Source of the DNA: Bisporella sp. PMI_857
Lineage: Eukaryota > Ascomycota > Leotiomycetes > Helotiales > Helotiaceae
Length of the DNA stretch: 64,000 nucleotides
NCBI GenBank assembly: GCA_021307315.1
Contig: JAJSPD010000112.1
Location: 39,436 to 103,435 of the forward strand
Direction of reading: 5' to 3'
Part shown: piece by piece, positions 48,201-59,462 of the stretch
How the letters are laid out: each line of letters starts with the position of its first letter
Numbering within the stretch: the stretch's first letter is position 1
Position numbers and translations under genes: made by a program
The notes under the pieces: generated by a model
What the model saw: the letters and a program-made list of their open reading frames with translations, nothing else
The model's database searches: none
What the model was told of the DNA's origin: nothing

Positions 48201-49132
48201 TAAGACTCTGTAGTATAACTTGTGAAATTTCTTGTAGCCGTAGTCCTGATTCTTCCATTAGCTTGTGATTTCATCCAAGCAATCCAATCTTCATAATTTC
48301 TGCCCATGCCGTTATCCAATCTCGGGCAAGAAGTTGGTATTTATAAATTAAAATTCGAACGTACGTTTCTTCGTCTGTCGTTGTCGAAACAACAGTGCCA
48401 GTCGTTCTAGAAATAGCCTGCAAAAGTTAAATCTGCAGTTAAAGCAATCCGAAAATAACATACCGTAGTGGTTGCTGTTGTTGTTGATGTTTTTGTGGCG
48501 GTTGATGTAGTTGTCGTTCGGATTGTCGTAGGCACTCTGATGCGCCGTTAGTCCATTCAACCTAATCAAAGCTTCAAAATAATAGCAAAGTCTCAAAGCT
48601 TCCCAACCCAAAGCTAGATCGGTCTCGCAAAAATAATATTTTTACACAAACCGAGATCAAATGGTCTTGGTCGACTTCAAAACGAAATCTCGAAGCATGG
48701 AGCAGAGAGAAAAACTTTGAGGTTTGGTGTTGCATGAAAAAGCTTACGTTTTCGTCGTTGTGGACGTTTTACTGCTTCTTGTTAGTGCATATATTTCGGC
48801 CAACTAGGTATTACTTGCCCAATGTAGACCGTTTCATATTCTGTTTCTGTGGTTGTTCGCCATTTTGTGACTGTGACTGTGTCTGTGACTGGGTACGGAG
48901 TGACATAGATAATCGATGTCACTGTTGAAGCAGGACGAGTTGTGGTCGTCGTTATGTACGAAGTGACCGTTTGAGTATGTGGATCCGTGTAGAGTGAATC
49001 AGAGCTATCTATGGACAGCGACTTCGCATTCTGGTCTTCTGAAGAGTCCACTGCAACAGACTCAGTCCCATTCTGGCCTTGTGCAACTACCAGCAACGCC
49101 ACCACCGGCCACAGCTTTTTAACCCAAAACAT
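45236..49132 (-). CDS. Mucin-like GPI-anchored cell-surface protein, 13 exons
   Basis: Exons (minus): 49132-48819, 48771-48748, 48536-48464, 48417-48365, 48245-48094, 48036-47945, 47850-47813, 47765-47612, 47519-47482, 47430-47322, 47275-47138, 46813-46573 and 46491-45236. All join in frame to 893 aa. A signal peptide (MFWVKKLWPVVALLVVAQGQ) is followed by about 450 residues of Thr/Ser/Tyr/Val repeats with recurring SYPVT and STTATET units, nearly every unit on its own small exon. A cysteine-rich domain follows (ALWGCSPGFVCSPPKPAGC, then CAAQYC, and later ASCNNCF), then a Ser/Thr/Pro stalk and a C-terminal hydrophobic GPI signal. Exons 7+8 and 9+10 are near copies. The first intron appears to be GC-AG (donor GGCAAGT). 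A wall adhesin or structural role is inferred. Confidence 0.85.
47482..47850 (-). repeat. Duplicated exon pair inside the mucin gene
   Basis: Exon 7 (47850-47813) and exon 9 (47519-47482) are both 38 nt and encode VSTFLTTDTVTT versus VSTYLTTDTVTT. The exons that follow each (8 and 10) both begin at phase 2 with SYPVTI. This indicates a tandem duplication that copied exons together with an intron. Confidence 0.85.
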
Positions 49133-52003
49133 CGCAAGCTATCCTTCTAAATATCAAACGATTGTGGTCGGATCGCAGCTCAATGCTGGTATCCGCGAGC
49201 GAGTGTGAAGCTGAACTTTTGCGACAGACGAACGATCGACAGTAAAGATGTCGAGCTGGACTGGCTAGTGTAATATACGGCCGGGTGCTGTCCGCCTAAG
49301 GCTGAAGATCGGAGGGCACCACTGGTCGTTTGGGCGGCCAATCAACTTCAATTAGCCAACTTCAAGAGCGCAGGTTGCCAACTCTAAATGCTAACACTTC
49401 CGACGTTGCGCAGGCATGACAGTAACTTTCCAATGTCTTAAAATTGCCACAACAAATTTTGGATAAAAGAGAAAGAGAAAGATTCAAGAAGTTGGAGTTA
49501 TCGCCAACTGAAAGCGGATGCGATGTTGTGGAGCCAGCGTAAAAGAACGCACAACACCAAGGTCCATCTTACGCAAGATATCCCAAAGTAGAAAACAGCT
49601 ATGGGACCCTTGTCCATAGCAACTGCTTATTGGAAATTTTGCACAGAACGTGAGTGGCTTGCAGAGCGAGCGTTCTAGCTCCCAGGTAAGCTCCCAGGAT
49701 TGCAAGTCACGGACTTGGAGAATCGTCAGGGTAAGCTGCATGGACAGCGGAGGCATGGTGGGTATTGGACCAGGAAGGGAAAAGCCGATCCCAAACGGCA
49801 CACAAGAGGAGCCTCATCCGCTAGATAGAGTGCACACCGCATGCAAGACTCCACCAACCAGGAGAAAAGAAGGTATTAACATGGTGCCTGGAATTCCAAC
49901 AGGAGGCAGAGTGAATTGCAGATTAACAAGAACGGCAAATATACAGGACTTACTTGTAGATTGGGACTTTACGGGAAAATTTAGAATCATCTACAGCCTG
50001 GAGAAACCAATCTCTCGTTGAGTTGGAGGGTGGCAGAGTCCTAACTACGACCGTTGGGATCTCGGGTCAGCCATCCCAAGTCCAACGCCATAGCCGATAC
50101 CATTAACCTGGATTCTTGCTCGTCAGGGCTATATTTGGGGGTTATCGTGAGATCAAGAGATGGAGATAGATCCATCTCGTGAGGAGGCTACCACGAATAT
50201 GGAAGGTCTCGAAAAGTAAGCATTAGTATAGGAATGGAAATATTATGGGGATGAGAAGATGTTGCGTGGCGAGAGCTTGGAAGACCAGGTCAGGACTGGA
50301 GCACTGGACCAGTGGGCCAATGGACATACACTGTGGCCGGAAGGTTCGACGTGAATTGGCTGTAACAGTAGATTGGTGGAGCCAGCAAAAGGAACGAAGA
50401 TGAGGTGTCAGATGTCGTTCGTTGGATGGTGTTGGTTGTTGGGGTGGTGTGCTGTGCTAATGCAGTAGGGCTTGGAGTTGGCTAAATGCCAAAATGCTAA
50501 ATGCTAAGTCATGAATAAGCGAGTCAACTCAATGACCCCGAACCCGGGCCCCCCTGAACAAGACCCTGGAGATCCGATGGCAGGGGCTGTTATAGTGCTG
50601 TGTTATAGGCTCCAACTACACTAATTTGTACTCGGTAAGACCGCTAAGATAGTTTAAGTCTACTTAAAAATAGTGGACGGTCCTTCAGCCCAACGTACGA
50701 TGGCTTCAACTCTCCATCACTATTTGCTGACACATGCTATCTTGGACTTCTGTCTTATTCCTGTCAAATCACAACAGTTCGTGCTCGCCTCTCCCGGGTG
50801 GAAGTGTTAAAGTGTGCAAGTGCTGAGAAGGGGGTATGACGAGTCCTTTTTTTTTTCTTTCTTTCTTTCTCGTGATGGGGGAGCCGCCAAAATATCTTCT
50901 CAGTGGCAACGTTTCCTTGGGTATTACCCCTCAGCGCAACCTCATGTATTCTTTCTGTTGGCAATTTGTGTACCTTACCTACCCGGTCCGTCAGCACACA
51001 CCAACAGACGGATTTCTCGGCGACGATGTCCGTTTCGTGCTTTCTGTTATTTGACTGCTGAAAGGGGATACCGTTGGGCGGGTCTAATAATGATTATTCA
51101 CCCGAGCAAGTTTCTTCACCCCAAACATCTATCCATCATCAGAGCACGTAAAAAAGTTCCCCAACCTCCTTGTCCGCTCTTCTTGGCGACATCAGGAAGA
51201 TGCCAAGAATAGGGCGGTGACAGTCATTGGGGGGCCACAAGTGTGGCACAACTTGTGGCAGAAACTCCAGCAATGAGAGATCAAGACAGAACTGTAAATG
51301 TCTCTAGGCGATGGCGAAAAGATGAGGAGAAATCCGAGAGTCTGTCTTCATCAGCCTCAGGTCTCACATCAAACCTCTCCAGTGCCTCTGGAATAGTTCT
51401 GGCTAACTCGATGCTCATCATTGCCAGTATGACAAGGCTACAGAATGGATGTGCTCTAGGATCACCATGTCACTAGCACCAAAGTGAGCCAATACATTGA
51501 TATCCCTGAACGTGCATTTGCACACACAAATCATGAAAGTGACAGGCATCCCGTTGTACTGTCCTGTATATGGGTGCACCCCACCATACGGAGCACCTCA
51601 CCATGACGGCTGTTGGACACCAACTGTAGTCAAACCTACAATACCCCTCCCTGGCCGTCTGCTGAGAAGTTCACGTCCCCGCTCAGGTTGCGGCATAGGC
51701 TGGCTTCCTGCAGCCTACTCTATTTCATAGTGCTCACATCACGAGCTTTGCCGATCTAGTATCAGCCCGCCCTACCACTACCAAAGTCGTGAAGTCTGAA
51801 CAAAGAGAAAAAATATGCTGCACCGCTTACATGGTGGGTAGTCAGTGGCGGCTTAGAGAGCTCTTTGTTACTGGATACTTGATCGTCTGTCCTGACTAAA
51901 CAAAGTTGTGTTGTGCATTCAACTCACCATTCCATCTCCCATGCGCCGAGCCTCCGACTTCTTTCATGATTGTAGAGAGTGAGGCTGTCTTTATCGTCGG
52001 ATC
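49133..52003. other. Long gene-free interval between divergent genes
   Basis: About 2.9 kb between the divergent mucin and kelch genes. Open frames such as 49650-50021 lack coding character. A small imperfect repeat of AAATGC(C)AAAATGCTAAATG lies near 50484-50510. No RNA or mobile element was identified. Confidence 0.5.
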
Positions 52004-54533
52004 ATGATCTGGATACAGTTATTGCTGCTGGTGACCAGCTTGGTGCGGCCATGCATCGCACAGGCTTCAGGATGGATTGAGCATCAAGTGAACTCTACTA
52101 TGTGCTATTGGACTACACCTCGAGGTACGTATTCACTGGTGTGTTGTGAGATTATTTTGTCAACATTGACACAATGTAGCCGCTGTAATTCGAGATACCG
52201 TATACCTGGATGGAGGATATCTCTGGTGGCAGCCAGGGCTGGCTGATGGGTCCATCGGGTCATTAATTGGAGATGGTAATCGACTCCCTTTCCCAAGTTG
52301 AGTTGCGCTGACGCTTTGAAGGCAATCCATTAGGTCTGGTGTATACTCTCAATTTCAGTACACCATTCAAGACCTCGGACAACATAAGCGCAATCTTGGG
52401 GAAAATATCAAAGGCTGCGGGTGGCGGAAACGCAAACAATCTAGGACCAAACTATGTGGATGGGGGAATGTTTGCGAATGATTACGAGTGGTTTACCTAT
52501 GGAGGTTTGGTCGCCTTCACAGATGCATTCAAAGCTCAAGATGCAGACCAAGTAGCATCTTATCAGGCCTACCCGAATGGTCTACCAGTTCAACAGTTCT
52601 CTCCAGGATATTTGCTAAAGGAATTAACTGTCCCAATCACCAGATACGTAACGGCCGGAGCGGCAGCGAGCGCACCTTCAGAGAACTTGGGTTTCTATTT
52701 TGGAGGTCTTCGAGCAGCGAATTTCGGCCCTATCTATCAAAACTCAGGAAGAAATTATTCGGTCAATGCAGATGTAAACTCGTTGACCTTGATCGAAGCT
52801 AACATGACATCGCAAAATCAAGAGACATGGACCAATTCTACTCTTCCTAAAGAAGCGCCTGGTCGTGCTAGTGCTGAACTTGTGTGGGTGCCAGTCTCTG
52901 ATAAGGGGATTCTGGTTGCTATTGGTGGCGTGATATTTCCATACTATGCAAATGTTAATCAAACAAACAACGCTTCGATCAATGCTCTCAGTGTAAGAAC
53001 CCTCCCCACTATTCACGTTCCTCTGCTAATAGCGTGTAGACTGTAGAAAGTCCCAAATTTCTATCTACGGTGTCTGTCTACGACATCAGCACAAATATAT
53101 GGTATGAGCAGGAGACAACTGATCCTCCTGACAAAGCCTTAGCACAAGGCTGCACAGTCGTTGCATCCGCCGAAGATGGCTCAAGCCACAATATTTACTG
53201 GTATGGAGGTTTCGACGGCATACACCCCACAGAGGACTTTAGCGATGAGGTCTGGGTTCTCTCCATTCCCTCATTCAAATGGGTAAGAGTGTCAACCGGT
53301 ACCACCGCCCACGCACGAGCTGGCCACCGCTGTGTGAAGCCATACCCAGACCAAATGTTTGTCATTGGCGGCTACGCTTCGCTGACCGGCGGACTACCAA
53401 AATGTGTAGACCAAAACATCATCCAGATCTTCAACCTCAATACCCTGCAATGGACCACATCTTATGATCCGACCGTCTACAGCAATTACACTGTGCCCTC
53501 CATAGTTGCATCTGCTATCGGAACACAGACTTCTCCTACCGGAGGTTTCACAAACAGCAGCCTGACCGCTGTCCTTGGGACCAAATACGACACTGTGAAG
53601 ATTAAGAACTACTTCCCATATCCCAAAGCAAATATTACAAATACCACAAACCCAGCCCTGCCACAACCTACCGTCAAGTCCAGTTCCGGCACGCCCTCGT
53701 ATTTGGCACCTGTGCTCGCCGTTGTTCTTGGTCTCTTCGTAATCACACTCCTAATCCTGGCCTACATCCTTTACAAAAAGCGACGTCTCTACCTACAATC
53801 CGTGCGCAACGGCGAACAGTCTGAGAGCGGGACTGCCGATTCGCAACACCGCATCATGGCCTGGCTACGATACACACCCAACCCGAACCAACACCATAGC
53901 GCAAAAGCAGCAACCGTTACGACAGATCAGACGGATGAAACATATACTACAAGTCCTTATGATTATGAGCCTAGCAATTCGAATATGGTGGAAATTGGAG
54001 GTGGGCAGGTGTATGAGCTTCCAGGCATGATTCCGCCGGCGGAGATGAGCATTCCGGACTCTACAAATACAGGGCTTGTTATGATGTCAAATATACCAAA
54101 GAGGACAGCGAGTCAACAATCAGGCGTCTCCGAGGAATCACACTCCCAGACCCTTGGCCGCCCCGGTATCTCGCCATTGCCGACGCCAAGAGTGGACTCT
54201 CCCTCCCTTGGCGACCAGAGGATAACATCCGGAGTCTCGGAAATCTCCGGTATTGACCGCGGACACTTACGGGGGATATCTGAGACATCTGTTTCTACAG
54301 AAGGAAACTACGCAACTCCAGCTGCAGAGGGACTCGGCATCAGAGGTCCTTCACCAGCTTCACCGAGAGAGGAAGATCTCTCTGGTTCAGGTGTAGCTGC
54401 TCGTCCTGGAGTGGTGAGCCCATTGACACCGCCAGATGGAATTGGTGAGGGGCAAGACTACCTGACCAGTGGAGCAGCTGCACAGGCGAACCCGAAGCGG
54501 AAAAGTAACTTTGCGGAACGGCTTGAAGAGTAA
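52004..54533 (+). CDS. Kelch-propeller transmembrane protein
   Basis: Exons 52004-52124, 52180-52275, 52322-52992 and 53040-54533 give 793 aa. A signal peptide (MIWIQLLLLVTSLVRPCIAQ) precedes a kelch-type ectodomain (residues about 22-480) with blade motifs such as DTVYLDGGYLWW, IYWYGGFDGIHP, VWVLSIPSFKWVRV and MFVIGGYA, plus many sequons. One transmembrane helix follows at about 517-545 (LAPVLAVVLGLFVITLLILA with KKRRL after it). The cytosolic tail of about 245 residues is Ser/Pro/Gly-rich and probably phosphorylated. The family is common in Pezizomycotina and its role is uncharacterised. The join before NPLGLVYTLNFSTPF uses an AAG 3' splice site; using the nearby TTAG instead would delete four residues. 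Confidence 0.87.
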
Positions 54534-55139
54534 GAGAGGTGAAGATAGGGGGACAGTAGGCGAATCAATGAATGAACGATGCAAGATCGGGAAGATAGGT
54601 GTGATGAGCTATGATGTAATGAATATCACATAAGGACAGATCTTCGGAGTACATATTTGAGACGGATATGATAGCTAGTTTTTGTAATGTTATTTTTTAC
54701 TTCTAGCATTTATATTGGCTTGTCATTCGTTCCCCAGCAGACCGCTGACAGAATCTCGTATATGCTTCTGGCTATCGTAACTCCATCTATTGTAGCCTCA
54801 GGAGCCAGAGCCCATAGCCTCATGTATCATGCCGACTTATCACGTATAGGGCCAGACCCTTCCCAAGCGTTTCCAAAATTAGTATTCTACAAGCATACTT
54901 TACCAAGCAGGAGTAGAGGAAATCCATTCGATTTAGTAAGAATCTTGGCAAGTCGAGACAGCGGGCTTACGCTCCTGATTTTACGAGAGGCACAAGTATT
55001 AGAGAGGCGAATCACGTGCTGAGGATCCCCGTTGAGTTTGCCAAACTGCCAAACTCAGTCGCGAGAGTGGAGCGGATTATGGGGACTAAGCGAGCGTAGG
55101 GCAACCTCTCATCCCTTAACACTGATAGCATAAAGCGGC
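54534..55139. other. Intergenic region
   Basis: About 600 bp between two plus-strand genes: kelch-gene 3' region and GH5-gene promoter. No other feature. Confidence 0.5.
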
Positions 55140-57572
55140 ATGCTCACCTACGCCGCCCAGGACCTGTCAAACGCAGCACTAGGTGGTCCGATTCGCATCC
55201 AAGATGATCGATTCATCGACGGTTATGGCAGGACCCTCTCCCTTCGAGGGCTCAATGTTTCGGGTGCTTCCAAGCTCCCTACGACCCCGAACGGCCTATC
55301 CCACCTGACAGAGGGATTTTACGAGCAGCACCGCACCGTCTCGTTTATAGGGCGACCATTCCCTCTCTCCGAAGCCCGGTTGCATTTTCGCAGGTTGAAA
55401 GAATGGGGCCTGCCTCTTATTAGATTGCTTGTCACGTGGGAGTCCATCTCCCACGCGGGCCCGAATCCAAATACCGATATCGACCTTGAATACATCGCGT
55501 ATATGAAGGAGTTGATCTCCTTGATGAGCGAGTATGGGCTGAAGTGTTTTATCTGCGCGCATCAAGACGTGTGGTCCCGATTCAGTGGTGGAAGTGGCGC
55601 GCCAGGTTGGACCTTTGAAGCTGCTGGTCTCGACATAGAGAGCTTTGCAGATACTGGTGCTGCATATGTGCATGGCCAAGATGAACTGCGGACAGTGAAA
55701 AGGAAAGAGGATGACGATCATGATGAAAGAGAAGCAGGTGGCCCATTTATGTGGCCCTCCGGCTACCAAAAGCTCGGCGCGAGCACGATGGCTTCCCTCT
55801 TTTGGGCAGGGGACTTCCTCACGCCGAATCTTCGCTGTAACCGATCTGGCGGTAAGGGGCAGGAAGAGGTAGGAGTTCAGACTTTTCTGCAGGATGCCAT
55901 GATCGAAGCATTCGGCCGCCTTGCAGACGAGGTTGGGCATCTAGAAGCAGTGTTGGGATTCGAACCTATGAACGAGCCACATCGTGGACTGGTGAATCTC
56001 CACGGATTTCATGGCTGGAATTACGATACAGATTTGCACATTGGTCATTGTCCCTCTCTTTCGCAGAGCTTGGCGTTGGGAAGTGGGTATAAACAAGAAG
56101 TTGATTATTATGTGAAGAGTTGGCCGTTCCCGACCAGAGTCAGCCATAAGAGTGTGATTGATCCAAAAGGGAGGAGCGCGTGGTTGAGTCATAAGTGTAA
56201 AGAGGGAAAGGGAGAGGTGGACAGACCCAGGGGAATGGGAGGGTGTATCTGGCGCGCTCATGGAGTGTGGGAATGGGATGAGAAGAACCAGAAAGCTGTT
56301 GTACTCGATGATAAATATTTCGACTACGATCACAGACCTGGACATGAAGGACGAGAAATTGAATGGTATCGCGACTGCTACGCTCCTTTCCTCCGGTGCT
56401 TTAACAATCGTGTATCACGCTTGCATCCAAACCACTTCTCTTTCATCGAGCCTTTGCCTAATGAATTCATGCCTCCATGGTCTCCTTCTGCTCATCCTCC
56501 TAGCGACCAGCTCCAGAAACAAAAATACGCCACGCAAACGGTCATTATCGAAGAGAGGCCCCGGAATATGGTATACTCTCCCCACTTCTATGACCTCAAC
56601 GTCCTTTTCTCAAAACACCACGCCTGGATGAGCGCTAATGTCCAAGGCCTGTCAAGGGGCATGTTTGTTCTGAAAGGGCTATATTTTGGGGCCTCCGGTC
56701 TTCTCAGGAACTATACGTTGCAACTTCGGAACATACTTCGGCACGGGCGTCAATCGCTTGGTTCTATTCCCACCATCATAGGCGAGGTTGGAATTCCGTT
56801 TGACGTTAATAACCACTTCGCATTTATAACTGGCAACTATGATATCCAAAGGATCCTCATGAACGCTCTGATTTCAGCCATGGAGGCGAATGGTCTGGGA
56901 TTCACGTTGTGGAACTATAATCCTGATAATTGCGTGGAATGGGGTGATGGTTGGAACAGGGAGGATTTTTCTGTTGTCACTTCATCCGCAATCCCATCCG
57001 CGAAACCAGATTACACGAACTTCGCCCATGAGGATGATTCACTGTACCACGGCGGCCGCGTACTCGATATCATAATACGTCCCTATGCCATGAAAACTGC
57101 CGGGCGGCCTATTCGTTCGCGCTGGGATGCGCGCACGCTACGTTATGAATTTGAATGGGAGAGCTTTCCCTTCCTCGACAAATCAAGCGAAAAGTCTCGT
57201 ACAACAGAAATATATATCCCGAATTACCACTATAGGGGACACGAGTTAAACATAATCTCAAGTAATCAAAAGCACGCGTATGATCGGGAATTGCAGACCC
57301 TGCGAATATGGAGCGAAGGCGGTGCTTCTGCTACGAGGTACAAAGTGGTGATTGCAATTCGTGATTTGGAGCGGCATTTAATAGGAAGGGTAAGGAAGAG
57401 CAGAGCAGCTTTCCCGGCCAAATTTCCTAGGAGGATAATCCCGCCGATTGTTGAAGTGTGGCTCGAAAGTGTTGGTGTTCGTGAGATTCTGGGTATAATT
57501 GTTATCCTTGTTGGTATACTCGCTTTCTGGATACAGGTTCCCCTAAAGAAGGATTTGGAGGGTCAGATATAG
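55140..57572 (+). CDS. GH5 glucosylceramidase / steryl-beta-glucosidase (EGCrP/Egh1 type)
   Basis: A single exon of 810 codons. The N-terminal IDGYGRTLSLRGLNVSGASK opening, GLPLIRLLVTWESI and ICAHQDVWSRFSGGSGAPGW are typical of the fungal GH5 group that includes endoglycoceramidase-related protein and yeast Egh1 (YIR007W). The acid/base Glu lies in GFEPMNEPH (about residue 277) and the nucleophile Glu in IIGEVGIPFD (about 548). A C-terminal beta-domain follows and the protein ends with one hydrophobic segment (IIVILVGILAFWIQV) that could anchor it in a membrane, with no N-terminal signal peptide. These enzymes remove glucose from glucosylceramide or ergosteryl glucoside inside the cell. Which lipid is used here cannot be decided by eye. 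Confidence 0.93.
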   Translation: MLTYAAQDLSNAALGGPIRIQDDRFIDGYGRTLSLRGLNVSGASKLPTTPNGLSHLTEGFYEQHRTVSFIGRPFPLSEARLHFRRLKEWGLPLIRLLVTWESISHAGPNPNTDIDLEYIAYMKELISLMSEYGLKCFICAHQDVWSRFSGGSGAPGWTFEAAGLDIESFADTGAAYVHGQDELRTVKRKEDDDHDEREAGGPFMWPSGYQKLGASTMASLFWAGDFLTPNLRCNRSGGKGQEEVGVQTFLQDAMIEAFGRLADEVGHLEAVLGFEPMNEPHRGLVNLHGFHGWNYDTDLHIGHCPSLSQSLALGSGYKQEVDYYVKSWPFPTRVSHKSVIDPKGRSAWLSHKCKEGKGEVDRPRGMGGCIWRAHGVWEWDEKNQKAVVLDDKYFDYDHRPGHEGREIEWYRDCYAPFLRCFNNRVSRLHPNHFSFIEPLPNEFMPPWSPSAHPPSDQLQKQKYATQTVIIEERPRNMVYSPHFYDLNVLFSKHHAWMSANVQGLSRGMFVLKGLYFGASGLLRNYTLQLRNILRHGRQSLGSIPTIIGEVGIPFDVNNHFAFITGNYDIQRILMNALISAMEANGLGFTLWNYNPDNCVEWGDGWNREDFSVVTSSAIPSAKPDYTNFAHEDDSLYHGGRVLDIIIRPYAMKTAGRPIRSRWDARTLRYEFEWESFPFLDKSSEKSRTTEIYIPNYHYRGHELNIISSNQKHAYDRELQTLRIWSEGGASATRYKVVIAIRDLERHLIGRVRKSRAAFPAKFPRRIIPPIVEVWLESVGVREILGIIVILVGILAFWIQVPLKKDLEGQI

Positions 57573-57748
57573 AGACTAGATCTGCACATATGCCGTGACA
57601 CCGGAAAAGGTTACATCTTGAAAGATGATATCAGTTTTAAGGAATATAGCTGATGCATAATACGGCTCAAAGATCAGTATTTTATGTTACTTACCAGCAT
57701 GCTAAGTTCAAGTTTTATATCTACAACATGTTCCTGTTCGTATTGCCA

Positions 57749-58921
57749 TCAGGGCTCCATCTCTGCCAAATGATTATCAGCGCTAGATTCCGCACCTATT
57801 CCGCTCCGTAAGACACAACACCCCGGCCATGAAAGCGTAGCAGCGGCGGCACCCACCACCCCGTCGATTCCACCTTTCGCCTTCCTCTTATATCCATCTG
57901 CGTTACCTTCGCTGCAACATGTTACAGGAGAAGCAAAACCTAAATCCAAAGCTGGATCATGGTATGGACAAGGGATGTGTGTGCAGAAAACGCTGTCGCT
58001 GTCTGACGAAGCGAGACAGTCGGATGAAGTGTCTTCTAAGCCCGGTATAGTACCGTGGGATGTTGCTGATTCCTCGTGTTTCTTAGATTCAGGGTCTCTT
58101 ACGTCGAGCGAGGAGATTGCGTCTCGGAGTCTAGTCTTACCAGATACCACGGGCACCGGAAGCAACCCCTCCTCTTTCTCATCAACTTTATCTTTACTTC
58201 TTCTCGTATATGCCTCCCTTCCAGTCCCCAAGTGGGCGGAATCCCACAGTGATTCATCGAAGTTGAAAATTGGTTGTCTGAGCTGCAAGTCGCAGTTTCC
58301 GGGGGCCGAGTTACGCTGAGTCTTTTTGTGGCGCTGGAGATCTGTGCTTTCCTCTCCTTCCTTAATATCCAACTCTTTTTCCGGACCACTACCTACAGCT
58401 GGCGATAGTCGAGCACTGGGTAAGTCGGCGCCCACCATAGTATGCACCTCCTGTATGTCCAGCTCAGACGATACGTGAGCAAGGAACTCCATCGCTGATG
58501 TCGAAAACATTGGAATCTTGACTTTCCTCATCTCTTTCCCATTTCCATCTCTTTGGAACTTCGACTGATTCTGAAGCCGCCCAATCTCCCCGAGGAACTC
58601 AAACGCACTCATCGTGCTCGCGGCTTCCCATCCCTCTACCTCTTCTGCCTTTGCCTTCTTCATTATGCTAACATCGGGACTTCTTATCGGGCTTTCCCTT
58701 CTGACCCCGACTTTCACGAGGCCGTTTTCTTCTGAGGAATGGTGGATTCCGATTCTGGGAAAAAATGCGTTGGAGGATGGGCTGTATGGAGATACTAGAG
58801 GGATTGGAGGTGATAGAGGGGATTGGTTCTCTGGCCGCCGCTCGGATAATATTTCTGTGATGTCTAATGTGTACTGCTGGGACATTTTTTTTACTTCTGC
58901 TTTTGCTTTCCGTCTGAGCAT
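57749..58921 (-). CDS. Hypothetical disordered protein
   Basis: An open frame of 390 codons, convergent with the GH5 gene. The sequence is polar and low in hydrophobic clusters (Ser, Glu, Lys, Pro-rich), with short more ordered patches such as STMSAFEFLGEIGRLQNQ, STSAMEFLAHVSSELDIQ and a Cys/His cluster SVFCTHIPCPYHDPALDLGF. The repeated pattern S-T-x-x-A-x-E-F-L occurs twice and may be a paired motif. No recognised family. A second ATG at codon 13 (MSQQYTLDITEILSERRPEN) is an alternative start. Confidence 0.6.
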   Translation of the reverse strand: MLRRKAKAEVKKMSQQYTLDITEILSERRPENQSPLSPPIPLVSPYSPSSNAFFPRIGIHHSSEENGLVKVGVRRESPIRSPDVSIMKKAKAEEVEGWEAASTMSAFEFLGEIGRLQNQSKFQRDGNGKEMRKVKIPMFSTSAMEFLAHVSSELDIQEVHTMVGADLPSARLSPAVGSGPEKELDIKEGEESTDLQRHKKTQRNSAPGNCDLQLRQPIFNFDESLWDSAHLGTGREAYTRRSKDKVDEKEEGLLPVPVVSGKTRLRDAISSLDVRDPESKKHEESATSHGTIPGLEDTSSDCLASSDSDSVFCTHIPCPYHDPALDLGFASPVTCCSEGNADGYKRKAKGGIDGVVGAAAATLSWPGCCVLRSGIGAESSADNHLAEMEP

Positions 58922-59462
58922 GGAGACGGGAAAGGAGAGATAATTTTCTAGCTATTTTTTTGTGCGTCTAAGAACCGTGATTGATGATCTTGCTGCTGAT
59001 TCTGAGAGCTGGGTGAATGTTAGGTTGATAGACACAGGATATGAATGCTAGAACACTCACCACAAAAACATTATCAACGATAGATGTAATATAAATTACT
59101 TCATGGTAGCACCTCAAGCACCAGTGCAGAAGTTTAAGCCATTGGAGGCAGTGAATGTACCACTGAAATTGACTCATAGCAAATCCAGGAATCTGAAAAC
59201 CCTAAAAGTTATAGAACTAGTCTGAACAATAATAAGTGAACTCGCCCTATAATACCCCCGGATTCAAGTATTAAAGCCGTGCCTAAAATCATGTCTACTC
59301 CCATCCCTTAACCATCTCCAACCACAGAGATATTTCCTTCATACAATGAAAAGAAGGTTATTGATTTTTTTCTAGTAACGGTAACTTATTTGGTATCGAC
59401 ACAGATATTGTTTCTATCTTTGATTACTGATTGCACGCTCGCTCCTCGATATCTGCTCCACA
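58922..59462. other. AT-rich intergenic region
   Basis: About 540 bp, the start of an AT-rich, gene-poor block that continues to the window end. Presumably contains the promoter of the minus-strand hypothetical gene. Confidence 0.5.

Noticed and set aside
49650..50021. 123-codon plus-strand frame
   Set aside because: No motif or coding bias; located in the divergent gene-free interval.
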